64,000 nt of DNA from Streptomyces lasiicapitis (lineage in GTDB: Bacteria > Actinomycetota > Actinomycetes > Streptomycetales > Streptomycetaceae): contig NZ_BMNG01000007.1 of NCBI RefSeq assembly GCF_014646335.1, positions 124,001 through 188,000 of the forward strand, read 5' to 3'. Made by a program: the position numbers and the translations under genes. Positions 1 through 8,210 of the stretch are shown in pieces. The notes beneath the pieces were generated by a model that saw only the letters and a program-made list of their open reading frames with translations, did no database searches and was not told where the DNA came from. Within the stretch, counting starts at the first letter, position 1. The number at the start of each line of letters is the position of its first letter.

Positions 1-1
1 G

Positions 2-493
2 GAGACCGACCCCGACCAGGCCAGGTCGCTGATGCGGGAGGCACGGATCGGCGCCGCCACGTCCCTGGCCGAACTGCGCGAACTGGTGCGGGGAATCAAC
101 CCGCCGGTGCTGAACGACCGCGGGCTCGTCGACGCCGTCCGCGCACTCGCCCTGGACACCCCGCTCGAGGTGACCGTCAGCGCCGACGTCCTTCTCCACC
201 TGGACCCGCCGATCGAGTCCGCCGTGTACTTCGGGGTCGCCGAACTGATCACCAACGCTGTCAAGCACGCCCACGCGACCCGCGCGCACGTCTCCCTCGC
301 CCGGGAGGGCACGGCCGCCGACCTCGTCGCCGTGGTCGAGGACGACGGCCGGGGCGGAGCCGAGGCGCGCTCCGGAGGGGGCATCGACGGACTGCGCCGC
401 CGCCTCGCGGCCTTCGGTGGCACCCTGGACGTCAGCAGCCCGGCGGGCGGACCCACCCTGGTGAGAATGACGGTGCCATGCGAATCGTCGTAG
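2..493 (+). CDS. Sensor histidine kinase, C-terminal part
   Basis: This is the C-terminal end of a two-component histidine kinase; the gene begins before the window and the reading frame is open from base 2. The visible part is the HATPase domain: an N box (ELITNAVKHAHA), a G1 box (VEDDGRGG) and a G2-like GIDGLRRRLAAFGGTL. The sequence before it, with LAELRELVRGINPPVLNDRGL, is typical of NarL/DegS-type (HisKA_3) kinases. The phosphoacceptor histidine and any sensor domain lie outside the window. The stop overlaps the response regulator start by 16 bases, so the two are co-translated and almost certainly form a pair. Confidence 0.9.
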   Translation, partial: ETDPDQARSLMREARIGAATSLAELRELVRGINPPVLNDRGLVDAVRALALDTPLEVTVSADVLLHLDPPIESAVYFGVAELITNAVKHAHATRAHVSLAREGTAADLVAVVEDDGRGGAEARSGGGIDGLRRRLAAFGGTLDVSSPAGGPTLVRMTVPCESS

Positions 494-1125
494 CCGAAGA
501 CCTCTACCTGCTGCGCGACGGCATGGTCCGCCTCATCGAGGCGTACGGACACCAGGTGGTGGCCACGGCGACCACGGGCCCGGAGACGCTGGGGGCGCTG
601 CTGACGTGGCGGCCGGACGTGGCCGTCGTCGACGTACGGATGCCGCCCACTCAGTCGGACGAGGGGCTGCGCGCCGCCCTTACCGCCCGCCGCGAACTGC
701 CCGGTCTTCCGGTCCTGATCCTCTCCCAGTACGTCGAGCAGCTCTACGCCCGCGAACTGCTGGCCGACGGCGCGGGCGGCATCGGCTACTTCCTCAAGGA
801 GAGTGTGTTCGACGCCGACCAGTTCATCGACGCCCTGGAACGCGTCGCGGACGGCGGAACCGCCATGGACCCGGCCGTCATCGCCAAACTGCTCGCCGGC
901 GCGCCCTCGAACCGGCGGCTCGACCAGCTCACCGAACGCGAACACTCCGTGCTCGGCCTCATGGCGGAGGGCCTGTCCAACCAGGCCATCAGCAAGCGGC
1001 TCTTCCTCAGCGAGAGCGCCATCAGCAAATACACCACTTCCCTGTTCGGCAAGCTCGGCATCACCGACGACGACAGCAGCAACCGCCGCGTCCTCGCCGT
1101 CCTCACGTACCTGAACAGGCCCTGA
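478..1125 (+). CDS. LuxR/NarL-family response regulator
   Basis: Two-component response regulator of 215 aa, the usual NarL length. The receiver domain (about residues 1-120) has acidic residues E7 and D8, the phosphoacceptor D52 in VVDVRMP and the conserved K107 in YFLKE. The C-terminal LuxR helix-turn-helix (about 150-195) reads LTEREHSVLGLMAEGLSNQAI. The gene overlaps the kinase upstream, its likely partner. Target genes and signal cannot be told from the sequence. The ATG at 478 fits the start of the receiver fold exactly. Confidence 0.95.
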   Translation: MRIVVAEDLYLLRDGMVRLIEAYGHQVVATATTGPETLGALLTWRPDVAVVDVRMPPTQSDEGLRAALTARRELPGLPVLILSQYVEQLYARELLADGAGGIGYFLKESVFDADQFIDALERVADGGTAMDPAVIAKLLAGAPSNRRLDQLTEREHSVLGLMAEGLSNQAISKRLFLSESAISKYTTSLFGKLGITDDDSSNRRVLAVLTYLNRP

Positions 1126-1240
1126 CCCGCCGGCAGACGACTGCGCCGGGGGGACTCGGTGCGGACGTCGGCGCTGGATCACGCCCCGACGTCCGCGTCA
1201 ACGCCGTCCACCCCGGATTCACCCTCGAGGCGACGAGGAC

Positions 1241-2626
1241 TCAGACCAATTCGAGCTTCGGCTCCGGTCCCGACTTCGCTCCGGGACCCGGTCCCGCATC
1301 CTGTGCCGGTACGGTCACCGCGTCCCACATCTTGGTGGTCCGCAGGTAGCCGTACACCACCGAGGCCATCGCCAGAATGAGTAGCGGTCCGAACAGCCAC
1401 GGATATTTCGCCATTTCCATCGGCAGATAGCGGTACGACAACAGGAATGCGGCGAAAACCGTCGTGCCGTAAGCGACCAGCCGAACTCCCGACCTGTCCC
1501 AGCCACGGTCGAATGTGCGCATTCCCGCCTCGATCGTGAACGCGAACACCACGCCGGCGACGATATCCACGCCGTAGTGGTAGCCGAATCCCAGCGTCGC
1601 GCCGAGCGTGGCGATCAGCCAGAACGTACCCGCGTATTGCAGAAGTCGCGGGCCCTTACGGGAGTGAATGAAGATCACGGTGGCCCATGCGGTGTGCAGG
1701 CTGGGCATGCAGTTGCGTGGGGTGATCTCGTCGAAGGGGATCGCCTGCGGGCCGTTGAGCGGCACCGGCACCGTCGCGTCCGGCCACATGTTGGCCACCG
1801 CCCACTGCCCGCCGTCGGCGCCGTACGCGAAGATCGGCCCGACCACCGGGAAGATCATGTAGATGCCCGGCCCGAGCAGCCCGACGACCAGGAAGGTGCG
1901 CACCAGGTGGTGGCGCGGGAACCGGCGCTCGCTCGCCACGTTGCGCAGCTGGTACATCGAGACGGCGACCGCGGCGACCGCGAGCTGTACGTACACGAAG
2001 TCGAGAGCGTGCGAGCCGATCGAGCCGGTGGCCTCGACGACCCGGCCCACCAGCCACGACGGGTTGCCCAGCGCGTGATCGGCCGTCGCCAGATACGGGT
2101 CGAGCACCTTCGGGCGGGTCTTCGACGTGATCAGCAGCCAGGCGTCGCCGGTCTTGCGGCCGGTCACCAGGAGCAGGCCGAGGCCGACACCCTTCAGCAG
2201 CAGGACGCGTTCGCGGCCGGTCCGGCGCGTGACAGCGATGACCGCACAGCCCAGCATGACCCACAGCGCGCCATTGCCGAACGTCATCTTGGAGTCGACC
2301 GCCAACCGCCCCAGGAAGAAGGGGATGTCGATGGCGACGGCGGCACCGAGTGCGATGAATCGCTCCCGCCAGGTGAGGACCACCATCATCAACGCCATAC
2401 CGGCGTACAGCAGCGGGCCCGACGCGGGGGCGAAAATCACCTCTTGCCACTGATGGGTGATCGGCCCCGGCACGTCGTAGCGACGCGCGGCGATCTCAAG
2501 GGCGACGAGGAATCCGAGGGCCACGACGGCAGCCGTGGTCCACAGAATCGCCCGGGGCCGGCGCCACGCGGCGAGCACTGCTTTGCTGTTGATTCGCGAG
2601 AACAATCGCGATGCTATAGGTATCAA
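1241..2626 (-). CDS. PAP2-superfamily integral membrane protein
   Basis: Membrane protein of about 461 aa with many hydrophobic segments and a C-terminal PAP2 (phosphatidic acid phosphatase type 2) domain. The PSLHT motif lies near residues 308-312 and GYHYGVD near 348-354, matching the catalytic histidines of the superfamily, so a lipid phosphatase or phosphotransferase role at the membrane is likely; the substrate is unknown. The arrangement resembles the inositol-phosphotransferase-like PAP2 proteins of actinomycetes. The longest frame opens with TTG in an unusually AT-rich stretch; a GTG at residue 17 (base 2578) is an alternative start. It stands alone, convergent with the response regulator gene. 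Confidence 0.85.
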   Translation of the reverse strand: MIPIASRLFSRINSKAVLAAWRRPRAILWTTAAVVALGFLVALEIAARRYDVPGPITHQWQEVIFAPASGPLLYAGMALMMVVLTWRERFIALGAAVAIDIPFFLGRLAVDSKMTFGNGALWVMLGCAVIAVTRRTGRERVLLLKGVGLGLLLVTGRKTGDAWLLITSKTRPKVLDPYLATADHALGNPSWLVGRVVEATGSIGSHALDFVYVQLAVAAVAVSMYQLRNVASERRFPRHHLVRTFLVVGLLGPGIYMIFPVVGPIFAYGADGGQWAVANMWPDATVPVPLNGPQAIPFDEITPRNCMPSLHTAWATVIFIHSRKGPRLLQYAGTFWLIATLGATLGFGYHYGVDIVAGVVFAFTIEAGMRTFDRGWDRSGVRLVAYGTTVFAAFLLSYRYLPMEMAKYPWLFGPLLILAMASVVYGYLRTTKMWDAVTVPAQDAGPGPGAKSGPEPKLELV

Positions 2627-3129
2627 TTGTTTGGCCGATTTGTTAGGTGTTGACTATAAAGCCCACTCTTCGCGCTAGATGGCATGGTCTTCTAGTGAAG
2701 GACGGGCGATCCGAGTGTTCAGCATGGTCAGGGCGAGCGTTGAAGGTTCGATCATGTTATAGGAGCGGCCGGGGTGGGTTTTGCTGGTCACGCGGTGCTC
2801 GAAGGTCAGTACGGTCCGTCGATCCCGGGCTCGACGGGCCGACGTCTCGGAGATGACCATGAAACCCTCGACACCGGCGGGCAGCGAGGGTGTCCGGGCC
2901 GCCCGGCGGCTGTCAAGCGTGCGCGCTGGGCGGTGAGCTGGCGGCCGGGGCGGCAAAGTCGGCATACCGCCAAGACGACGAAGAGACCGGCACGGTTGCA
3001 TTCCGGCGACGAAGGTAGCGCCGCGGCCTCGGGGGACGGTCGCGTCGCCGCGCAACCGGGCGAGCATCACCCGGCTGCGCGGCACGGGATGTGAGCGCGG
3101 AGGAACGCGTCCACGCAGACTCACGAGGT
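2627..3129. other. About 500 bp without a supported gene
   Basis: The part near 2627-2700 is relatively AT-rich and probably holds the promoter of the PAP2 gene. The rest has open frames on both strands, but they show arginine- and proline-rich translations typical of shadow frames. A minus-strand frame across 2675-2850 has slightly more protein-like composition and could be the tail of a decayed gene, but I recognise no family. Confidence 0.4.
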
Positions 3130-3954
3130 ATGAACTCGACACGACGGGCCGTCCTGGCGGGGCTGTTGGGCGCGGGGCTGGCGCCGAGCGCGGCGGGGTG
3201 GGCTTCAGCAGTAGGGCAGGCCTCGGCCGCAGGGCCCTCCTCGGCGGCGGGACGGGCTTCGACGGCAGGGCCCGCCTCAGCCGCGCGACGGGCTTCGGCG
3301 GCGGGGCCCCGGCCGCCCGCATCCCTCCTGGGGCGCGAGATCCGCCGCCTGCCCACCTCGCGCCAGGTGGTCGCGCTCACCTTCAACGCGGCGTGGAACG
3401 AGCGCGGTGTCGCTGCCGTCCTGACCGAGCTACGACGCCGAGGCCACCCGGCGACGTTCTTCCCGACCGGCGGCTTCGCCGAGGCCCGCCCCGCGGCGGT
3501 ACGCGCCATGGGCGCCGAACACGGCCTGGGCAACCACTCCCACACTCACCCGTACTTCGACGACCTGAGCACCAGGGAACGGGGCCGAGAAGTACGCCGC
3601 GCCGACGCGGCAATCCGAACCGCAGCCGGTACCGACCCCCTGCCCTTCTTCCGCTTCCCCTACAGCTCCACCACGACCGATTCGGTCGCCGACGTCAACG
3701 CCCTCGGCTACGCGGCCATCGAGTTCACCGTCGACACCAACGGCTACCTCGGACCGGGCCGCGGCATGACGGTGCAGCGGGTGATCGAGCGAGCCGTCGC
3801 CGCCCTCGCGCCGGGCGCGATCATCCAGATGCATGTGGGCAGCAGCGCCGCGGACGGCATCGTCCTCGACGCCCAGGCCCTGCCCCGGCTCCTCGACGCG
3901 ATCGCAGCGAGGGGTTACGGAGTCGTGGACCTACGGGAGTTCCTGGTGCCGTAG
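3130..3954 (+). CDS. Secreted polysaccharide deacetylase family protein
   Basis: NodB-fold carbohydrate esterase of 274 aa. The ATG at 3130 is preferred because MNSTRRAVLAGLLGAG begins a Tat-like signal peptide; a GTG at 3091 is possible. Residues 24-60 form an Ala/Ser/Gly-rich linker of repeated six-residue units such as RASTAGP. The NodB domain follows: motif 1 is TFNAAW (84-89), where most members have TFDDG; motif 2 is HSHTHP (136-141), giving the metal histidines; motif 3 is FFRFPY; the C-terminal part has IIQMHVG. The Asp-to-Asn change in motif 1 is a known variant in Streptomyces homologues, so activity is likely but the substrate is unknown. Confidence 0.85.
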   Translation: MNSTRRAVLAGLLGAGLAPSAAGWASAVGQASAAGPSSAAGRASTAGPASAARRASAAGPRPPASLLGREIRRLPTSRQVVALTFNAAWNERGVAAVLTELRRRGHPATFFPTGGFAEARPAAVRAMGAEHGLGNHSHTHPYFDDLSTRERGREVRRADAAIRTAAGTDPLPFFRFPYSSTTTDSVADVNALGYAAIEFTVDTNGYLGPGRGMTVQRVIERAVAALAPGAIIQMHVGSSAADGIVLDAQALPRLLDAIAARGYGVVDLREFLVP

Positions 3955-4371
3955 GAGCGGGCGGATCACCTTGGGCCTGCTCCAGTCTGCGGTTGAGGCG
4001 GGAGCGCGGAGGACACTCGGCTGCCCGGCGGCCCGCCCCGCGCGGTCACGTCGGGGAAGATCCAGTGGTCGTCCGGCAGGTTCGCCTGGGCCAGCGGGGA
4101 CACAGATCGAAGCCTCGCCCTCCGGCATGAGACGCGTCAGGATGAAGCCGCCCGGCGTCGTACCGTGCTGGATCAGCATGGCCTGCCGCACCGGCTCGTC
4201 GAAGAACCGTGGCAGGCTGCCGAACCCGAACCTCCCGTCGGCCGCCGGGAGGTGACCCAGGAACTCCGACATGTCGTGACGATACAGCTGCGCCAACTGC
4301 TCGATCACAGGCCGCAGTTCAGAGGTCGCCGGGCGGAGAGTGATCGGCTCGGAGTCCGTGATCAATCCCAT
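3931..4371 (-). pseudogene. GNAT N-acetyltransferase, internally truncated
   Basis: From the ATG at 4371 the first 85 or so residues read like the N-terminal half of a GNAT acetyltransferase (ITLRPATSELRPVIEQLAQ, then FILTRLMPEGEAS). The frame then loses all similarity. A short piece in another frame near 4040-4070 (DDHWIFPD) looks like the C-terminal tail of the same family. The acetyl-CoA-binding motif A (RxxGxG/A) is missing, so the central part seems to have been deleted. The remaining frame runs on to 3931 without protein-like composition. The family call rests on recognition of the N-terminal pattern only. Confidence 0.55.
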
Positions 4372-4533
4372 CCGGGGATTCCCGCACGGCAGGCACAGCG
4401 CGCGACTGCGGGCGCAGACGCCATGAGACGGCGTCGTCCACGGCCAGGTCGTGCGGGGCAGCGGCCAGACCCCGCAACCGATCGTCCTCGACGTCCCTGG
4501 TGGCCCCGGCACAGTGCCACTACCGTGGCTGCC

Positions 4534-5073
4534 ATGCCGAAAGATCTGCCCGACCTGCGGGCATCGCACGAGGATCGCGACCGTGCCGTGGACGCGCTGC
4601 GGGTCGCCGCCGGTGACGGTCGGCTCGACGCCGAGGAACTCGACACGCGGCTGGAGATCGCGCTCTCGGCCCGGACGCTCGGCGAGCTGGCCGAGCTGAC
4701 CGCGGACCTGCCGGTCGCGCCCGCGGCCAAGGGCAGAGACGTTCTCGTGGTCAAGCAGCACGGCGGCAAATATGTGCGCGAGGGCCGCTGGTCGGTGCCC
4801 GAGCGCATCGAGCTTCGCACGTCGGAGTGCCGCATCACCCTCGACTTCACCCACGCGGTGATCACCTCGGACGTCCTGCGGATCGAGACGGACATGGTGC
4901 ACGGCAAGCTGGTATTCGTCGGCTCGCCGGACATAGTGATCGACACCGACGGCCTCAACGTCATCTACGCCAAGGTCAAGCTCCGCCCCAAGAACTCCGC
5001 TGCGAAGCCCCGGCTCCGTATCGAGCTCGTCGGAAACCTGCTGCACGCGAAGGTCATCGAACGCCGGGCGTAG
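4534..5073 (+). CDS. DUF1707 SHOCT-like domain protein
   Basis: Protein of 179 aa. Residues 7-60 match DUF1707: the pattern RASHEDRDRAVDALRVAAGDGRLDAEELDTRLE is diagnostic for this short actinobacterial domain. The C-terminal half is beta-rich and has no membrane segment. The function of DUF1707 proteins is not established. The ATG at 4534 directly precedes the domain; a -10-like TACCGT lies just upstream, so the message may be leaderless. Longer in-frame starts upstream would read through the GNAT remnant and are not credible. Confidence 0.85.
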   Translation: MPKDLPDLRASHEDRDRAVDALRVAAGDGRLDAEELDTRLEIALSARTLGELAELTADLPVAPAAKGRDVLVVKQHGGKYVREGRWSVPERIELRTSECRITLDFTHAVITSDVLRIETDMVHGKLVFVGSPDIVIDTDGLNVIYAKVKLRPKNSAAKPRLRIELVGNLLHAKVIERRA

Positions 5074-5104
5074 CGTGCGCCCGCGGTGCGGCGGCAGTCA
5101 GACG

Positions 5105-5722
5105 TCAGACGGCGGCGAGCAGGCCGTCGAGCGGTGCTGGGACGCGGTCCGGGGCGAGGGCCTCGACGAGGACGTGGCCGTAGCGGATCTTGCGGCCCTT
5201 CTTCGTGCCGAGGAAGCGGCGCAATCGCTGCTCGGGGCTGCGGTCCCGCTGCGCGGGCTGGCTCACGAAGGTCTGCAGGGCGCGCAGGTCGCCCTCCGCC
5301 TGGACCAGTTCCTCCACCCGTGTCACGCCGAGCGCCCGGATGAGCTCGTCCTCCAGATCCGCCGCGCAGACGAAGAACTCCTGCTGTGCCGCGTCGGCCC
5401 GCTCCAGGCCGCGCGCGTAGAAGCCACGCTCCCCCTCGTCGCACAGCCCCGTGAGACGCAGGCCCAGGCCGGGCGGCCCGAGGAGCTGGGCGTAGCGCGC
5501 GATGCTCATCGCACCGCCCATCGACAGGACGCAGACCCCTTCGGCCTCCAGGTCCCGGCCACGGCTCGCGGCAAGCGCGTTGACCGCCGCGGCGTCGCTC
5601 GGCCCTTCGAGCAGGACGGCCGTCCGGACGGGCAGCAGCGCGGCCAGCTCACGCGCGGGCTCGCCGGGGCCACCGGCCGCCCACGCGGTGACCGCTTCCC
5701 GGAAGGACCCCATGTCAGCCAT
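5105..5722 (-). CDS. Stand-alone OLD-type TOPRIM domain protein
   Basis: A 205-aa protein with the TOPRIM fold seen at the C-terminus of OLD-family nucleases. The metal-binding glutamate is in AVLLEGPSDAAAV (E39) and the acidic cluster is in LTGLCDEGERG (around D95). The ATPase domain normally fused to OLD TOPRIM is absent, and no ABC-ATPase gene lies beside it. It may act as a metal-dependent nuclease or nucleotidyl hydrolase, but that is inference from the fold. It shares orientation with the aldo/keto reductase gene 42 bases upstream and may be transcribed with it. Confidence 0.8.
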   Translation of the reverse strand: MADMGSFREAVTAWAAGGPGEPARELAALLPVRTAVLLEGPSDAAAVNALAASRGRDLEAEGVCVLSMGGAMSIARYAQLLGPPGLGLRLTGLCDEGERGFYARGLERADAAQQEFFVCAADLEDELIRALGVTRVEELVQAEGDLRALQTFVSQPAQRDRSPEQRLRRFLGTKKGRKIRYGHVLVEALAPDRVPAPLDGLLAAV

Positions 5723-5764
5723 GGGAGGAGTCTCCGCCCTTTCCGGCCACCGCGGTAGGGAATT

Positions 5765-6616
5765 TCAGACGTCCAGGCGCCGCGTGCCCAGCAAGCGGGC
5801 GGCTTCCGGGTCGCGGTGGTCGAAGAACAGGGAGGTCCCGGTGTCCAGGGTGGCGATGGCGGCCATCTGGTCGCCGGTGAGCTCGAAGTCGAAGACGTCG
5901 ATGTTCTCCGCCATGCGCTCGGCGCGGACCGACTTCGGGATCGCCACGACATGGCGCTGGGTCAGCCAGCGCAGCACCACCTGCGCCACGGACTTGCCGT
6001 GCGCCTCGCCGATCCCGCTCAGGAGCGGGTTCGTGAAGAGGTCGTTCCTGCCTTCCGCGAATCCGCCCCACGACTGGATCTGGACCCCGTGTTCGCGCAT
6101 GAGCGCCTGGTCGGCGGTGCGCTGGAAGAACGGGTGGGTCTCGATCTGGTTGACCGCGGGCGTGACGTCGTTGTTGAGGATCAGGTCGACCAGGCGGTCG
6201 GGGTAGAAATTGGCGACGCCGATCGCCTTGGCGCGACCCTCGCCGTACAACCGCTCCATGGCGCGCCACTGCCCGTACACATCGCCGTACGGCTGGTGCA
6301 TCAGGTACAGGTCGAGGTAGTCCAGGCCGAGCTTGGCCAGCGACGTTTCGAAGGCACGTTCGGTGTTCTCCTCGGCGGGCGCGTCCTGGATCCACAGCTT
6401 CGTGGTGACGAACAGGTCCTCGCGCGGGACGCCGCTGCTCTTGATGGCACGGCCCACGGCCTCCTCATTGCCGTACGCGGCTGCCGTGTCCAGCAGCCGG
6501 TAACCGGCCGCGAGCGCCTCGGTCACGGCCTGCTCGGTCTGCTCCGGCGGGATCTGGTACACGCCGAAGCCGAGGAGCGGCATCTCCAGGCCGTTGTTGA
6601 GAGTGGCGTCGTCCAT
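5765..6616 (-). CDS. Aldo/keto reductase
   Basis: NADPH-dependent carbonyl reductase of 283 aa, the normal length for the AKR superfamily. The catalytic tetrad is present: D43 and Y48 in LDTAAAYGNE, K73 in TTKLW and H107 in LMHQP. The C-terminal IPKSVRAERMAENIDVFDF is the cofactor phosphate-binding segment. It resembles the 2,5-diketo-gluconate reductase-like group. It lies 130 bases downstream of rhaB in the same orientation, so it could be read with the rhamnose genes and act on an aldehyde such as lactaldehyde, but nothing in the sequence proves this. Confidence 0.9.
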   Translation of the reverse strand: MDDATLNNGLEMPLLGFGVYQIPPEQTEQAVTEALAAGYRLLDTAAAYGNEEAVGRAIKSSGVPREDLFVTTKLWIQDAPAEENTERAFETSLAKLGLDYLDLYLMHQPYGDVYGQWRAMERLYGEGRAKAIGVANFYPDRLVDLILNNDVTPAVNQIETHPFFQRTADQALMREHGVQIQSWGGFAEGRNDLFTNPLLSGIGEAHGKSVAQVVLRWLTQRHVVAIPKSVRAERMAENIDVFDFELTGDQMAAIATLDTGTSLFFDHRDPEAARLLGTRRLDV

Positions 6617-6746
6617 GGGTGTTCCTTCTGTATGTGCGCTGTGACCTGCGCGGATCGCCGGCGGGTTCCACTCTCGCTTGCTCGGCGCGATCCCGCGCGT
6701 CGTGACCGTCCAGCGGTGGCATGTCCGTCAGGCGCGGCACCGGGCC

Positions 6747-8210
6747 TCACCGCCGGGGCACGCGAGCGTCCGCCGCCTCCCAGACGCCTCGGTCGGCAGA
6801 CGGCTCGTAGCGCTCCAAGGGCTGCGTACGTACGAGGAGTTCGCGCATCGCGGCCCGGTCCGTGACGCGGCCGTGGGCGCGGGCCTGCACCAGGACGTTG
6901 CCGAGTGCGGCGGCCTCCGCCGGGCCTGCGACGACGGGTACCCCGCAGGCGTCCGCGGTCAGTTGGCACAGGAGGCGGTTGCGCGCGCCGCCGCCGACCA
7001 CGTGCACGACGTCGACGGGGTGGTCGGCGAGGCTCTGGGCACTGGTGATGGCGCGGCGGTGGGCGAGGGCGAGGGAGTCGAGGATGCAGCGGGTGATCGC
7101 GCCGTGGGTGGTGGGGACCGGCTGGCCGGTGGTCCGGCAGGCCTCGGCGATCCGCTCCGGCATGCGCCCCGGCGCCAGGAACGCGGGATCGGAGGCGTCC
7201 ACGACCGACCGCGGACCGGGGGCCGCGGCCGCCTCCCGGAGCAGCGGGACGACGTCCGGCTCGCTCCAGTCGCGCATGCACTCCTGGAGCAGCCACAGGC
7301 CCATGATGTTGCGGAGGTAGCGCACGGTGCCGTCGATGCCTAGTTCGTTGGTGAAGTTCGCGGCTCGGCCCGGCTCGGTCATCACCGGCGCGTCGAGTTC
7401 GAGCCCGGCGAGGGACCAGGTTCCGGTGCAGATGTACGCGAAGCGCTCGCCCGCGCCCGCGGGGACGGCCGCCACCGCGGACGCCGTGTCGTGCGAGCCG
7501 ACTGTCGTGACCGGCGCCTCGTGGCCGGTGTGCTCCACCACGTGGGCGAGCAGTCGGCCCGCAGGGTCACCGGGGTGGCGGAGGGGGGCGAAAAGCGAGA
7601 GGTCGATGCCCAGGGCGTCGGCCGCCGAGTGCGCCCAGGTGCCGGTGCGCGGGTCGATCAGCTGGGTGGTGGAGGCGTTGGTGAGCTCGGTGCCCTGCTC
7701 GCCGGTCAGCCAGTACGTGAACAGGTCGGGGATGAGCAACAGGCGTGTGGCTGCGGCGAGTTGGGCCGTACCTTCGGCGGCCAGGAGTTGGTACAGAGTG
7801 TTGATGGGTGAGTCCTGGATGCCGGTCTCGGCGTACAGCCGCTCCGCGGGCACCCTCCCCCACGCCTTGCGCGCCATGCCTTCGGTGCGTGCGTCTCGGT
7901 AGTGGACCGGGTTGCCCAGCAGCCGCCCGTCGGCGTCGAGCAGGCCGTAGTCGACGCCCCAGCTGTCGATGCCGATCGAGTCCACGCGGCCCGCCGCACG
8001 CAGGCCGTCCAGGATGCCCGCGTACAGACCGAGTACGTCCCAGCGCAGCCCCTCCGCGAGGCGGACCGGACGGTTGGGGAAGCGGTGCGCCTCGGTCAGG
8101 TCGAGGGTGTCGGGACCGACGCGGCCGACCATGACGCGGCCGCTGGACGCACCCAGGTCGACGGCGGCGAACGCGCCCGCCTGCTCCGTACGGCTCGTAC
8201 GAGACCTCAT
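6747..8210 (-). CDS. rhaB: L-rhamnulokinase
   Basis: FGGY-family carbohydrate kinase of 487 aa that phosphorylates L-rhamnulose to rhamnulose-1-phosphate. The N-terminal ATPase motif AAVDLGASSGRVMVGRV and the segment GIDSWGVDYGLLD are typical of rhamnulokinases; the C-terminal VVHVVGGGARNRLLCQLTADA is the FGGY adenosine-binding region. The start overlaps the stop of the upstream aldolase gene by four bases, so the two are translationally coupled. Together with the isomerase and the aldolase it forms the complete intracellular rhamnose pathway. Confidence 0.95.
   Translation of the reverse strand: MRSRTSRTEQAGAFAAVDLGASSGRVMVGRVGPDTLDLTEAHRFPNRPVRLAEGLRWDVLGLYAGILDGLRAAGRVDSIGIDSWGVDYGLLDADGRLLGNPVHYRDARTEGMARKAWGRVPAERLYAETGIQDSPINTLYQLLAAEGTAQLAAATRLLLIPDLFTYWLTGEQGTELTNASTTQLIDPRTGTWAHSAADALGIDLSLFAPLRHPGDPAGRLLAHVVEHTGHEAPVTTVGSHDTASAVAAVPAGAGERFAYICTGTWSLAGLELDAPVMTEPGRAANFTNELGIDGTVRYLRNIMGLWLLQECMRDWSEPDVVPLLREAAAAPGPRSVVDASDPAFLAPGRMPERIAEACRTTGQPVPTTHGAITRCILDSLALAHRRAITSAQSLADHPVDVVHVVGGGARNRLLCQLTADACGVPVVAGPAEAAALGNVLVQARAHGRVTDRAAMRELLVRTQPLERYEPSADRGVWEAADARVPRR

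Noticed and set aside
2675..3322. Minus-strand 215-codon frame with Pro/Arg-rich translation
   Set aside because: Most of it is antisense to the deacetylase linker and has shadow-frame composition; only the last 60 residues look mildly protein-like and no family fits.
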